Assembly (NCBI RefSeq): GCF_003226325.1
Contig: NZ_PDOD01000005.1
Location: 62,001 to 126,000, forward strand
DNA length: 64,000 nt
Direction of reading: 5' to 3'
Source of the DNA: Salipaludibacillus keqinensis
GTDB taxonomy: Bacteria; Bacillota; Bacilli; Bacillales; Salisediminibacteriaceae
A program made the translations under genes and the position numbers. The notes below the pieces were generated by a model. That model had not been told where the DNA came from and ran no database searches. It saw only the letters and a list, made by a program, of their open reading frames with translations. Positions 38,095 to 48,997 of this stretch are shown here, piece by piece; position 1 is the stretch's first letter, and every line of letters begins with the position of its first letter.

Positions 38095-38139
38095 AAGCCC
38101 GAGAGACGACCTTCCCGTCGTTTTCTCTGGCTTTTTTTC
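38095..38139 (+). terminator. glmS terminator
   Basis: AAGCC/GGCTT outer and ACGAC/GTCGT inner pairings make a long stem followed by seven T. Between here and 38514 I see only a 49-codon frame (38292-38440) without a ribosome binding site. Confidence 0.8.
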
Positions 38140-38514
38140 TTGCTTCCTTAACCCACAGCGTATTCCCCTCAAGGAGCATTTTCTTGAGTTTTTATCCCAT
38201 ATTATGGATGTGAAAAGAGGTGTTTTCGCTCAAAACATTAATACATATGGAAGTTGTGGAAATGGAGAGAAAATGGGGTTGAGTTGTTGGGGTGAGTGCA
38301 AAAGGATTACCAAAAGAGACTGACGCTTCCGGTGTAATTGCAATAAATTCTATAGATGTGTGTTTTAAAATGATCTTATCGGGAACACAAAAGAGTAGTT
38401 CCATTATGATGGAAGAGATATTCATTGAGATCGATATGTAGACTCCATCATCTTAAGATTTCTGTCTATCTATTACGAAAAACGATAGTCATAATATATG
38501 AGGAGGAAATGCAA

Positions 38515-38856
38515 ATGAAACCTTTATTCAAAATATTTCACGACGATGAAAAATTAAGCGAATCGATTGGGAAAATTAGAAAAGATGGTGTTCGGGATGA
38601 AGACATTTATGTCCTTTCCCATGACAACGACCATGAACAAAGAAGTAGAAAAAACACTGATGCAAACAAGATCGGAGTTAGTGAATTAGGAGTAGGAACA
38701 ACATTAAAAAATGTCTTTCGTTCCAAAGGAGACAAGCTTCGTACGAAAATGAAAGAAATGGGATTTAGTGCAGAGAGAGCAGAAGATCTAGAAGAAGAAC
38801 TAGATAAAGGAAAAACATTGCTCATTGTTACAAACCAAAAAAAAGTGGAGTTTTAA
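38515..38856 (+). CDS. YflT-like general stress protein (17M family)
   Basis: 113 residues from the ATG at 38515 (AGGAGG 8 nt upstream). The N-terminal alpha/beta part (FKIFHDDEKLSESIGKIRKD, IYVLSHDND) is typical of the heat-induced stress protein YflT family (PF11181), and the C-terminal part is a charged helix. In B. subtilis the homologue is SigB-dependent; no clear SigB promoter is visible here. Function unknown. Confidence 0.75.
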   Translation: MKPLFKIFHDDEKLSESIGKIRKDGVRDEDIYVLSHDNDHEQRSRKNTDANKIGVSELGVGTTLKNVFRSKGDKLRTKMKEMGFSAERAEDLEEELDKGKTLLIVTNQKKVEF

Positions 38857-38889
38857 CGTAAATTAAATATTGTAATAACGGTTGGTAGG

Positions 38890-38931
38890 CTTGAGGCGCA
38901 GAGAAAAGAAATCTGACCTCAAGTTTTTTTC
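38890..38931 (+). terminator. Terminator after the YflT-like gene
   Basis: CTTGAGG / CCTCAAG stem followed by seven T. Confidence 0.8.
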
Positions 38932-38979
38932 TTGTCATTCTTTTTAACTATTCAAAAATTTACATAGATAGGAGTGGAC

Positions 38980-39426
38980 TCAAATGAAATTGAACTTTTG
39001 TAACAAGTAAAGATAAGAAAGCGTAACTAGGGCTCCGCCCAAATAGATAAAGGAAGTATAAAACAAATTCCAATTATTTAGATAAATGACTTTACCGAAT
39101 GTCAAAGCAGTAAACTCCAGTGCTATTGCGCCGCTAATTGAAAAGGTTAATAATATCCGGTTATTTACGACTTTTTTTATCTTAATATAAACTAATAAAC
39201 ATGCAAGCAATGGGAAATATCCGAGGTTTATGGGGAGGGTGGACAAAGAGGGATTCTCAAAATAAGGTGTCACCACCCAAAAAATTTCTTGGCCCCAGTC
39301 ATTTGCTATAAATGCAAGCGCAATTGCAAAGGGGACGAACAATACTACAATTTTTGAGTCTCGTTTGTATAAGTAAACAAGGATGATCCATGGGAGGATT
39401 GCTCCTAAAATAATGTTAATTACCAT
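38980..39426 (-). CDS. Small membrane protein, CBO0543-like
   Basis: 148 residues from the ATG at 39426 (GGAGGGAAG upstream); the frame is open 22 codons further without a site. Five hydrophobic helices with an amphipathic EIFWVVTPYFENPSL loop, reminiscent of the CBO0543 family of Firmicute membrane proteins. Function unknown. Single gene. Confidence 0.55.
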   Translation of the reverse strand: MVINIILGAILPWIILVYLYKRDSKIVVLFVPFAIALAFIANDWGQEIFWVVTPYFENPSLSTLPINLGYFPLLACLLVYIKIKKVVNNRILLTFSISGAIALEFTALTFGKVIYLNNWNLFYTSFIYLGGALVTLSYLYLLQKFNFI

Positions 39427-39548
39427 GTTTTTCTTCCCTCCTCTATGATTAGCATACTCAATAAAGAAGTAGTTTAATCTAAAAGAGTCCATCTGCTAGT
39501 ACTGTATATTTCGTGATATACTAAAAAAAATGTAAGAGGGGGTGTATC

Positions 39549-39899
39549 ATGGCCAAACATAAGATTTATACAATGAGTTTCGCAAGTGTCTATCCACATT
39601 ATATTAACAAAGCGGAGAAAAAAGGACGGACGAAAGCCGAAGTTGATGAGATCATCCGTTGGTTAACCGGATATAGCCAGGAAGAGTTAGAAGAACAGTT
39701 GCGAAAACAGACAGACTTTGAGACCTTCTTTGCTGAAGCACCCCAACTGAATTCATCACGGACTCTGATCAAAGGTGTGATATGCGGTGTCCGAGTAGAA
39801 GAGATCAAAGAACCGACGATGCAGGAAATCCGCTATTTAGATAAGCTGATCGATGAATTGGCAAAGGGAAAAGCGATGGAGAAGATTTTGCGGAAATAA
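39549..39899 (+). CDS. DUF2200 family protein
   Basis: 116 residues. The pattern [20 protein letters not shown] and [13 protein letters not shown] is typical of DUF2200, a soluble alpha-helical family without known function. AGAGGGGGTG precedes the ATG. It is followed by a DUF1801 gene on the same strand. Confidence 0.85.
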   Translation: MAKHKIYTMSFASVYPHYINKAEKKGRTKAEVDEIIRWLTGYSQEELEEQLRKQTDFETFFAEAPQLNSSRTLIKGVICGVRVEEIKEPTMQEIRYLDKLIDELAKGKAMEKILRK

Positions 39900-39946
39900 A
39901 TAAGTTAGTGTAACCAGAACCGCAAACGATACGAGGAGAAAACCAC

Positions 39947-40318
39947 TTGAATGATTTTGAAGGTTATTTAAAGAAAATTGATAACCCAGAGCATCGAGAA
40001 AGAATGGAAGAATTATTGACTTGGGTTATGGAGAAGTTTCCAAGTTTAGAGCCTGAAATTGCTTGGAATCAGCCTATGTTTACGGATCATGCGACCTATA
40101 TTATAGGGTTTAGTGTGGCGAAACATCATCTATCTGTAGCGCCAGAAAGAGCAGGGCTGGATCACTTTAAAACTGAAATTGAGCAGGCAGGTTATGATTA
40201 CACGAAGGAATTGGTCAGGATGAAATGGAATACGCCGATTGATTTCACTTTAATCGAAAAAATGATTGAGTTATATATTTTAGATAAAAAAGACTATTCA
40301 ACTTTATGGAGAAAATAA
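39947..40318 (+). CDS. DUF1801 family protein, frataxin-like
   Basis: 123 residues from a TTG with AGGAG 9 nt upstream. The DUF1801 (YdhG-like) fold is seen in PEIAWNQPMFTDHATYIIGF, HHLSVAPERAGLDHF and MKWNTPIDFTLIEKMI. A B. subtilis member (Fra) acts as an iron chaperone for Fe-S and haem synthesis; whether this one does is not shown. It forms a pair with the DUF2200 gene. Confidence 0.8.
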   Translation: MNDFEGYLKKIDNPEHRERMEELLTWVMEKFPSLEPEIAWNQPMFTDHATYIIGFSVAKHHLSVAPERAGLDHFKTEIEQAGYDYTKELVRMKWNTPIDFTLIEKMIELYILDKKDYSTLWRK

Positions 40319-40328
40319 TTTAATCATT

Positions 40329-40374
40329 AAAAGGACAGGACTTGAGTTTAGCACTTCTCAAGTTCTGTCCTTTT
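40329..40374. terminator. Bidirectional terminator before katG 3' end
   Basis: AAAAGGACAGGACTTGAG pairs with CTCAAGTTCTGTCCTTTT. A second palindrome (GGCCAACA/TGTTGGCC, 40399-40431) follows and is of unknown role. Confidence 0.85.
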
Positions 40375-40521
40375 GTCCATTCAAGTGTTCACTCTTATGG
40401 CCAACAACCACGGGAAACGAGGCTGTTGGCCAACAAGCTTTGTAAGGTGTTCCTTTTCTATGCTTAAATTAAAACTTCATATAGCCCGGATGTTAATTAA
40501 AACATAAAGTTCCGAATTCCT

Positions 40522-42750
<2,229 letters not shown>

Positions 42751-42803
42751 TCATGCCTCTCATCGTACGAAACTTAAAATAGAGACAGTATCGATTCTTA
42801 CAT

Positions 42804-42833
42804 TATAATTATAATAAATAATTACTCAAATAA
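42804..42833 (-). promoter_or_regulatory. katG promoter with PerR box
   Basis: TTATAATTATAATAA (42804-42818) matches the PerR box at 13 of 14 fixed positions and covers the -10 TATAAT, with TTGAGT 16 bp upstream on the minus strand. The rest of the gap to 43098 shows nothing recognisable. Confidence 0.7.
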
Positions 42834-43098
42834 AAAGTAAAACGCAGTTAGACTTCAGAAAATTGTAAAATGTCTCAAAGGTATCAGTAGATTAATCGTT
42901 GTAAGGGTTATGCATAAAGATATTCTCACATTAAAATTAGGATATTTTTTAAAGAGGTACAACGAATTCAAGGGGGAGATGAACGGTTTTAAATCCAAAC
43001 ATTGATGAATGGAATGATATTTAATTCAAGTCGTGAAGTTGCAATGCTAGAAATATAAATCTCTTTTTCATCTTGCTAAAGGTTGTCCAATTTCCCTC

Positions 43099-43163
43099 AA
43101 AAAAACCCCTCCGAGCAACATGCTATCTACATTTCGTGTTCTTAGCATGTGTATTCTAAGGGG
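43099..43163 (-). terminator. Terminator of the aldo/keto reductase gene
   Basis: Nested stems ACATGCTA/TAGCATGT and CCCC/GGGG; on the minus strand followed by seven T. Confidence 0.6.
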
Positions 43164-43195
43164 ATTCCATCTGTTGTTAGTTTTTTGCAAGAAAG

Positions 43196-44182
43196 TTATT
43201 CTTTTATTGGCAACGGTGCTTCAGGAGAGATTAATTTTTGTTCTCTCATTTCCTCCCAGAAGGCTACAGGAATATCAGCGTTCATAGCATTGATATTCTC
43301 TAGAATGCGCTCAGGGCGAGTAGTACCTGGAATGACAGCAGCTACTGCCGGATGGGCCGCTGAGAATTGAAGAGCAGCTGAAATTAAGCTGACCTGATGA
43401 CGCTTAGCGATCTCGTTCATGCGCTCTACCCTTGAATTGATTTCAGATGGGGCTTTTTGATATGCATAATGAGAGCCACCAGCGATAACACCTGAGCCAT
43501 AAGGAGCACCAACCACGATTTTGATTCCTTTTTCTTCAGAACCGGGCATTAACCGCTGTAGAGCATATTCATGATCTAATAGGGTGTATTGGGTAGCCTG
43601 AACATGAATATCTGGCTTTGTTTCTTCTAATTCATTTGCAAGCTCAATGGGTTCCGTTGTGTTAACGCCTAATCCCCAACCTTTAATGACACCTTCGTCA
43701 CGAAGCTTGTTCAGCTCACGGAAAGCTCCTGTTCTTGCTTCTTCAAATAATGAGAGCCACTGATCTCCATGGAAATCCGGTGAGATATCATGGACGTAAA
43801 CAAAATCCAGTCGATCGGTTTTCAATCGTTCCATACTATCTTTAATGGAGCGACGAGTACCCTCTGCAGAATAATCATTAACAATTTTATTCTTGTGGCC
43901 GAATTCAAATAGACCTTCTTTTTCTTCCTCTTCGTCTAAGATGAGTCGTCCAACTTTTGTGCTTAACACATAGTCGTCCCGATCATAATTAGACAATACT
44001 GCTCCTAATCTCATTTCAGCGAGACCAGCTCCGTAGAAGGGCGCAGTGTCAAAATAACGAATGCCGTTATCCCATGCTGTCTTGACTGTTTCAAGTGCTT
44101 CTTCCTCTGGAACGTCTCGAAACATATTTCCTAAAGGCGCCGTTCCAAAGCCAAGTTTTCCGTTCTGTTTTAAATTTATCAT
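43196..44182 (-). CDS. Aldo/keto reductase, D-threo-aldose 1-dehydrogenase type
   Basis: 328 residues. AKR barrel with catalytic Asp/Tyr (FDTAPFYGAGLAE), Lys (STKVG) and His (VYVHDIS). The family stretch LGAVLSNYDRDDYVLSTKVGR and the long insert after it point to the D-threo-aldose/L-fucose dehydrogenase or pyridoxal dehydrogenase group. NAD(P)-dependent, cytoplasmic. AGGAGG lies 9 nt before the ATG. Single gene; substrate unknown. Confidence 0.87.
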   Translation of the reverse strand: MINLKQNGKLGFGTAPLGNMFRDVPEEEALETVKTAWDNGIRYFDTAPFYGAGLAEMRLGAVLSNYDRDDYVLSTKVGRLILDEEEEKEGLFEFGHKNKIVNDYSAEGTRRSIKDSMERLKTDRLDFVYVHDISPDFHGDQWLSLFEEARTGAFRELNKLRDEGVIKGWGLGVNTTEPIELANELEETKPDIHVQATQYTLLDHEYALQRLMPGSEEKGIKIVVGAPYGSGVIAGGSHYAYQKAPSEINSRVERMNEIAKRHQVSLISAALQFSAAHPAVAAVIPGTTRPERILENINAMNADIPVAFWEEMREQKLISPEAPLPIKE

Positions 44183-44447
44183 GTTAATTATCCTCCTTTA
44201 ATAATAAAGGGATTGTTTCAAAAGCCCTTATGACATCTAGCAAGTAATTATCAATAACCTGAGCAACTTATTAGCTGTCATTTTGTCCATTACCGATAAA
44301 ATTGAAAATTAAACACCTAGAAGGGGGGCTAGTGAAACTATTCATGTAAGAGTAAGACAGGATCAGGAATATTTATCGACTTAGGGCACGAAATCAATAA
44401 GTTACCCTTTAATAAGTGAGGGCTTCCTTTAGATTGAACCGATTTTT

Positions 44448-44540
44448 TTACACTTTTCTTATCGCTAGAAGCACGACCGTGTTTGCGGATTTATAGATAT
44501 CATCTGAGTATTGATAAAACCACGATTCTATTTCATCCAA
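44448..44540 (-). pseudogene. N-terminal remnant of an ECF sigma factor
   Basis: A TTG with AGGAGG 8 nt upstream opens a 30-codon frame reading MDEIESWFYQYSDDIYK, which looks like region 2.1 of a Bacillus ECF sigma factor, and then ends. Nothing of regions 2.4 or 4 follows. It lies in the 611-bp gap between the reductase and the YusW-like gene; the rest of the gap shows nothing. Confidence 0.5.
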
Positions 44541-44793
44541 TTGGACCGCCTCCTTTCAGTGCTGTGCGTTTGATTTACTAATTAGACGATTGAACTTCTT
44601 ATCATATTACATCAATTTTTTAACTGAACAGGTGGGACTGAATGAAATCTTTTTTTCTATTTATTTTAAATTAAATGAAATTTTGGTACTTTGGGGCTAA
44701 TCTAGTTTAATCGAGTTTATGAAGTGCGTGAACAGGAAACAGACCCTAGTCGCTAAAAAATATATTTAAATTAATTGAAAGAAGGGTTTAATA

Positions 44794-45447
44794 ATGAAGA
44801 AGTTTGCTATGAGTATCGCAGTATTAGCTGTAGTTGCAGCAGGGTGTGGAGACAACAATGAAGGAATTAACACAGAAGAAAATAATAATAATCAGAACAA
44901 TGAAGTAACAGAAGAGCCTGATGTAAACTTAGCTGATAATGAAGAGAACGAAAATAATGATATGAATATGAACGACAATTTTGAAGATAACAATGATGGT
45001 TTAGATAATAATGATGCAATGAATGATGATGAAGAAGAGGCTGAAGCAGTCGCGGATCAAGATATTAACAGTTTCGATTTAAACGTTACATTAGTTGACG
45101 AAACAGAGTGGGAATTCTCCTACACTCCTGAATCAGAAGATGAAGAAGGGGACGCTACGGTCAGTGGAGATGATCTAGATTTAGAAGGCGAAAATGCGAT
45201 GGCTGAAATGGAAATCTATTTATCTAACTTCCACGTGGACGCAGCAACGGATCAAGAAGATATCACTTCTGAAATTGCTAACACGTTCGACTTTAATGAA
45301 GAAGACTTCCAAGAGTACAACTTGACGATTGATTTCGCTGATCAAGAGAATGAAACAGAATGGACATGGAGCCAAGACGAGGAAAATGATGACTCCGCTG
45401 AAGAAAATAATGATGCATTAAATAACGACGATGACGTAAACAACTAA
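44794..45447 (+). CDS. YusW-like domain lipoprotein
   Basis: 217 residues. Lipobox VAAGC (Cys18), then a ~70-residue Asn/Asp/Glu linker, a globular domain (INSFDLNVTLVDETEWEFSY, EIANTFDFNEEDFQEYNLTI) matching the YusW-like family, and an acidic tail. Anchored outside the membrane. Function unknown. The extreme acidity fits a halophile surface. Confidence 0.75.
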   Translation: MKKFAMSIAVLAVVAAGCGDNNEGINTEENNNNQNNEVTEEPDVNLADNEENENNDMNMNDNFEDNNDGLDNNDAMNDDEEEAEAVADQDINSFDLNVTLVDETEWEFSYTPESEDEEGDATVSGDDLDLEGENAMAEMEIYLSNFHVDAATDQEDITSEIANTFDFNEEDFQEYNLTIDFADQENETEWTWSQDEENDDSAEENNDALNNDDDVNN

Positions 45448-45469
45448 AAATGATAGTGAAAATTCATTG

Positions 45470-45509
45470 AGCCTAAGTTCGCAACTTTTTTGCGGACTTA
45501 GGCTTTTGA
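45470..45509 (+). terminator. Terminator after the YusW-like gene
   Basis: AGCCTAAGT/ACTTAGGCT with inner GCAA/TTGC, followed by TTTT. Confidence 0.8.
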
Positions 45510-45545
45510 TGTTAATAATGAGTTTTTTTGAAAAATGTAATTATG

Positions 45546-45950
45546 GTTGTAGCTTGTTTGATAAGGTTGGTAGTCGGTTTGAGTGGAGTTGTAGCCCTTA
45601 TGGAGATTTGTAGCTGGTTTGAGAAGGTTGGTATTCGGTTTGGAGGGAGTTGTAGTCAGTTTGAGTGGAGTTGTAGCCCGCATGGAGAATGGTGGCTGGT
45701 TTGAGAAGGTTGGTATTCGGTTTGGAGGGAGTTGTAGTCAGTTTGAGTGGAGTTGTAGCCCGCATGGAGAATGGTGGCTGGTTTGAGAAGGTTGGTATTC
45801 GGTTTGGAGGGGGTTGTAGTCAGTTTGAGTGGAGTTGTAGCCCGCATGGAGAATGGTAGCTGATTTGAGAAGGTCGGTATTCGGTTTGGAGGTAGTTGTA
45901 GCCGGTTTGAGAGAGGTTGTAGCCCGTATGGAGAATGGTAAGCCAGTTTG
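45546..45950. repeat. Higher-order tandem repeat, 82-bp unit of 21+21+21+19
   Basis: GTAGY-type subunits (GTAGTCAGTTTGAGTGGAGT, GTATTCGGTTTGGAGGGAGT, GTGGCTGGTTTGAGAAGGTT, GTAGCCCGCATGGAGAATG) follow each other in fixed order. The block starting GTAGTCAG recurs at 45652, 45734 and 45816, exactly 82 bp apart. As 82 is not a multiple of three, no reading frame keeps the repeat, which argues against a protein. From 45950 to 46100 nothing is recognised. Confidence 0.88.
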
Positions 45951-46119
45951 AACGCTCGTGTACCTGAATGACGTATTCTCCTCCTACTTGAAAAATATTT
46001 ATTTCCTATTTTTACATAAAAAGGTTTATGCTGTCGAACTGGGAGGTATATATTACCAAGGTTAACAGAACGAGAGAATTCAGTTTCATAGAATCCCAAA
46101 AAAATAAGGAGTGAGCGGT

Positions 46120-47058
46120 TTGATAAACAAAAAGCAAGCAACTACTTTTTCTGCCTTGTCCTTGTCGATGTTGTTGGTTAGTGCGAATAGCACATTTGCA
46201 AATGATGATATGACGGCGGAGGATGTACTAAATCATTCAAATGAAGCAATGGAAGATATTCAGAGCTTTTCAAGTATGACCATGTTGCATCAGGTTATCT
46301 CAGACGAAGTGTCAGGTGAGGTGGAAATTCATTCTGAAATTGAACAAGATGTAATCCTGGATCCTTTCAAGCTTCATCAAGTTGTGACGACTAGCTTACC
46401 TGATGCTGAAGAAGAAACCGTAACTTCTTATTGGACAGATGAAGGATATTTCATGGAAGACCCTGAAGGTGGATGGATGAAAATTGCCGACGGATCGGAA
46501 GATATGGAAGGAATGGCGCACCACCCAAGTAATCAGCTAGGTGAATTTGAAGCGATGTCTGAAGACTTGACTCTCTCTGAAGAAGATAATTATTATGTCG
46601 TTACATATAACGGTGATGGGGAAGAACTGACATATATCATGAACCAAGCCATGAACGATGGGATGAATGGCGAAGACATGGATATGATGGAAGACATGTT
46701 AGGGGATGTGGAGGTCCACGATTTCTCCTATGAAGTCTTTATCGATATGGATACGCATTATATCAGTTCCATTCATTTGGAAATGGACATGGAAATCGAG
46801 GCTGAAGGAGAAACAGCTACAATTGAGCAAATGATGGATATGAATTTTCACAATTACGATAGTGTAGAAGATTTCGATGTTCCGCAAGAAGTCGTTGAAG
46901 GTGCACAAGGTATAGACGAAATGCTAGAAGAGGCTGAGGAAGGGGACGAGCTCCCAAATACAGCAACTAATCATCCGATGTTTGCTCTCGGTGGGTTAAT
47001 GCTTGCTATGCTAACAGGCGGAGTACTCTTCTTTCGCAGGAGAACTGCACAAGAATAA
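46120..47058 (+). CDS. DUF6612-like secreted protein with LPNTA sorting signal
   Basis: 312 residues from a TTG at 46120 (AAGGAG 8 nt upstream; an earlier GTG would overlap it). Signal peptide, then a LolA/DUF6612-like domain (ILDPFKLHQVVTTSLP, SYWTDEGYFMEDPEGGWMKI) rich in Asp/Glu/Met, and at the C-terminus LPNTA, a hydrophobic helix and RRR. LPNTA is the motif used by the sporulation-associated sortase of Bacillus (SrtC/SrtD type). Expected to be covalently attached to cell wall. No sortase gene lies nearby. Confidence 0.75.
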   Translation: MINKKQATTFSALSLSMLLVSANSTFANDDMTAEDVLNHSNEAMEDIQSFSSMTMLHQVISDEVSGEVEIHSEIEQDVILDPFKLHQVVTTSLPDAEEETVTSYWTDEGYFMEDPEGGWMKIADGSEDMEGMAHHPSNQLGEFEAMSEDLTLSEEDNYYVVTYNGDGEELTYIMNQAMNDGMNGEDMDMMEDMLGDVEVHDFSYEVFIDMDTHYISSIHLEMDMEIEAEGETATIEQMMDMNFHNYDSVEDFDVPQEVVEGAQGIDEMLEEAEEGDELPNTATNHPMFALGGLMLAMLTGGVLFFRRRTAQE

Positions 47059-47070
47059 CTAATTATTGAT

Positions 47071-47107
47071 ACAGGAGACAGTAGCCACTCTGTCTCCTGT
47101 TCTCGTT
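47071..47107 (+). terminator. Terminator after the LPNTA gene
   Basis: ACAGGAGACAG / CTGTCTCCTGT stem, 8-nt loop, T-rich tail. Confidence 0.75.
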
Positions 47108-47159
47108 TGGAGAATCTTAACGAGCTTGGAAAAAGCGAGTGGCTTCGTTTGATTTCACA

Positions 47160-48236
47160 TTAATGCAAGCCAATGATACCGTGTATTGTATCTTTATCCA
47201 GCTTCTTGATAACTTCACATAACAAGTCAATAGCATGATCTAAATCGTCGTGATGAACGATGGAGACATGGCTATGAATGTACCTGGCTGGAACACTTAC
47301 GACCATCGTAGGAACTCCTTTATAAGCGATGTGGAACTTTCCTGCATCTGTGCCACCCCCTGCCATGATATCTGTTTGGTAAGGGATCCGGTTTTCTTTC
47401 GCTGTCTCCACAACGAAATCACGTAATTTCCGATGAGGAATCATCGAGCGATCCATGAAGGATAATATTGGCCCCTTCCCTAGGGATAACCCCGTTTCCT
47501 CTTGATTCATACCTGGAATATCCCCGGCAACGCCCACATCTGTAGCAAAAGCGATCGACGGTTCGACCATGTTTACTAAAGTCTCAGCGCCTCTAAGACC
47601 TACTTCTTCTTGAACGGTCGCACCTGAGTACAAGGAATTAGGCAGTGCTTCATCTTTTAAGCGAGCCAAGACTTTTAACGCAATGTAGCAGCCAGCCCGA
47701 TTATCCCACGTACGGCTTAGAAGCATTTTCTCATTAGGGAGCGGCTCGAAAGGACAAATCGTCGCGATAGGATCACCAACAGCCACTCCGAATGATTCTG
47801 CCTCTTTCCTAGAACTTGCGCCAATATCGATAAACATCTTATCTATGTCCAACACTTTTTTCCGTTCCTCAGGTGAAAGCACGTGAGGAGCTTTAGAACC
47901 AATGATCCCTGTTAAATCTTTCTCTTTCGTTAACACTTTCACTCGTTGAGAGAGCAACACGTGTCCCCACCAACCTCCTAGTGGACGAAAGCGCAAAAAG
48001 CCATCCTTGGTAATAGAACTGACAATGAATCCCACTTCATCCATGTGTCCTGCTAGCAACACTTTCGGTTCACCACTCCCTATCTTGCCAACAATACTGC
48101 CTAAGTTATCAGAATAAATATCATCTGTATAAGTAACAATCTCCTTTTTCATAAAACGATAGATGCGATCTTCAAACCCTGGTAACCCTTCAGTTTCAGT
48201 TAAACCTTGCATTAATTGATAATCAGCTCTTTCCAT
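47160..48236 (-). CDS. M42 family metallopeptidase
   Basis: 358 residues. Tetrahedral aminopeptidase family with metal ligands His64 and Asp66 (AGHMDEVGF), the bridging Asp in TWDNRAGC, and catalytic Glu-Glu in VQEEVGLRGA. Relatives are glutamyl or deblocking aminopeptidases and YsdC/YtoP, sometimes misnamed endoglucanase. Cytoplasmic. AAGGAGGAACG precedes the ATG. Single gene. Confidence 0.92.
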   Translation of the reverse strand: MERADYQLMQGLTETEGLPGFEDRIYRFMKKEIVTYTDDIYSDNLGSIVGKIGSGEPKVLLAGHMDEVGFIVSSITKDGFLRFRPLGGWWGHVLLSQRVKVLTKEKDLTGIIGSKAPHVLSPEERKKVLDIDKMFIDIGASSRKEAESFGVAVGDPIATICPFEPLPNEKMLLSRTWDNRAGCYIALKVLARLKDEALPNSLYSGATVQEEVGLRGAETLVNMVEPSIAFATDVGVAGDIPGMNQEETGLSLGKGPILSFMDRSMIPHRKLRDFVVETAKENRIPYQTDIMAGGGTDAGKFHIAYKGVPTMVVSVPARYIHSHVSIVHHDDLDHAIDLLCEVIKKLDKDTIHGIIGLH

Positions 48237-48335
48237 ATCGTTCCTCCTTAAGGTTGGATACTTATAGCATCAGTAAGGAAGATCATTTTATTCAAAATCG
48301 CATAAAATAGTTTTTTAGCGATTGTCGCAGATGTC

Positions 48336-48376
48336 TCCCTCGAAAAATTTCGAGTTTAGAAATTTCTTTCGAGGGA
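48336..48376. other. Imperfect inverted repeat
   Basis: TCCCTCGAAAAATTT and AAATTTCTTTCGAGGGA face each other. There is no T tract. It may be a terminator relic or a regulatory stem. Confidence 0.5.
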
Positions 48377-48434
48377 ACTAATGTTATTGTTTACCAATTT
48401 ATGTGACTAGAATCTGTTCTAACATTCGCAGAGA

Positions 48435-48613
48435 ATGCAAATCACAGATAAAGACTACGAAAGAATTGGATATGGGAAGTCGATAGGAAGATATTTTGCA
48501 GAGATTCTTTCCTATTTAATTATGATTATCGGATATGTCCTCGTAGGACTGACTAAGAAAAAACAGGGCTTCATGACATGTTGGCCAATACATATGTGAT
48601 CTATAAGAAATAA
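48435..48613 (+). pseudogene. RDD family membrane protein, frameshifted C-terminal fragment
   Basis: The first frame reads ITDKDYERIGYGKSIGRYFA then EILSYLIMIIGYVLVGLTKKKQGF, the last part of an RDD domain. At about 48570 the frame shifts, and HDMLANTYVIYKK continues in another frame, consistent with loss of one base. The N-terminal RDD helix is missing. It is a gene remnant. Confidence 0.65.
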
Positions 48614-48659
48614 GCCTTTCGTCATTTTAATAGAATGATAGAAATAAAGGAGTGGTTTG

Positions 48660-48902
48660 ATGAGTGATAATCAAGTTCCCCAAAAGAGTATGTGGAAGGG
48701 GCCGATGTTTACAAAGAAAATTGATTATATTATTTTCGCGATTATCGGTGCGGGTGCAGCGGTTTTCAACACGTACCGGCGAGAGACAACGGATTTAACT
48801 TTTTGGCAAGGGCTGATTGTTATAGTGATTCTAGCAGGCATTGTCGGAACCATTCTTACGTTTTTAGGGCATAAATGGCGTAAGAAAAAGGGATTAGAGT
48901 AA
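48660..48902 (+). CDS. Small two-helix membrane protein
   Basis: 80 residues from the ATG at 48660 (AAAGGAG upstream; a TTG one codon earlier is possible). Two hydrophobic segments (about 22-40, 50-70) and a basic end (KWRKKKG). No family is recognised. First of five plus-strand genes including AIM24 and SIMPL proteins. Confidence 0.6.
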   Translation: MSDNQVPQKSMWKGPMFTKKIDYIIFAIIGAGAAVFNTYRRETTDLTFWQGLIVIVILAGIVGTILTFLGHKWRKKKGLE

Positions 48903-48997
48903 CAGTTAAACTTTGGTGGTGAGATCCTCATCATGACATTAGTGACTGCCGAACCTTTGCTTTTCAAGATAGATAAAAAATTGAAAGGGTGACTCAC

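Noticed and set aside
37994-38425. Two minus-strand ORFs (61 and 77 codons) after glmS
   Set aside because: The first crosses the glmS terminator; neither has a ribosome binding site or recognisable similarity. A 49-codon plus frame at 38292-38440 was also left out for lack of a site.
45498-46141. Minus-strand ORFs (61 and 161 codons) through the GT-rich array
   Set aside because: The 82-bp repeat is not a multiple of three, so repeat units change frame; no ribosome binding sites.
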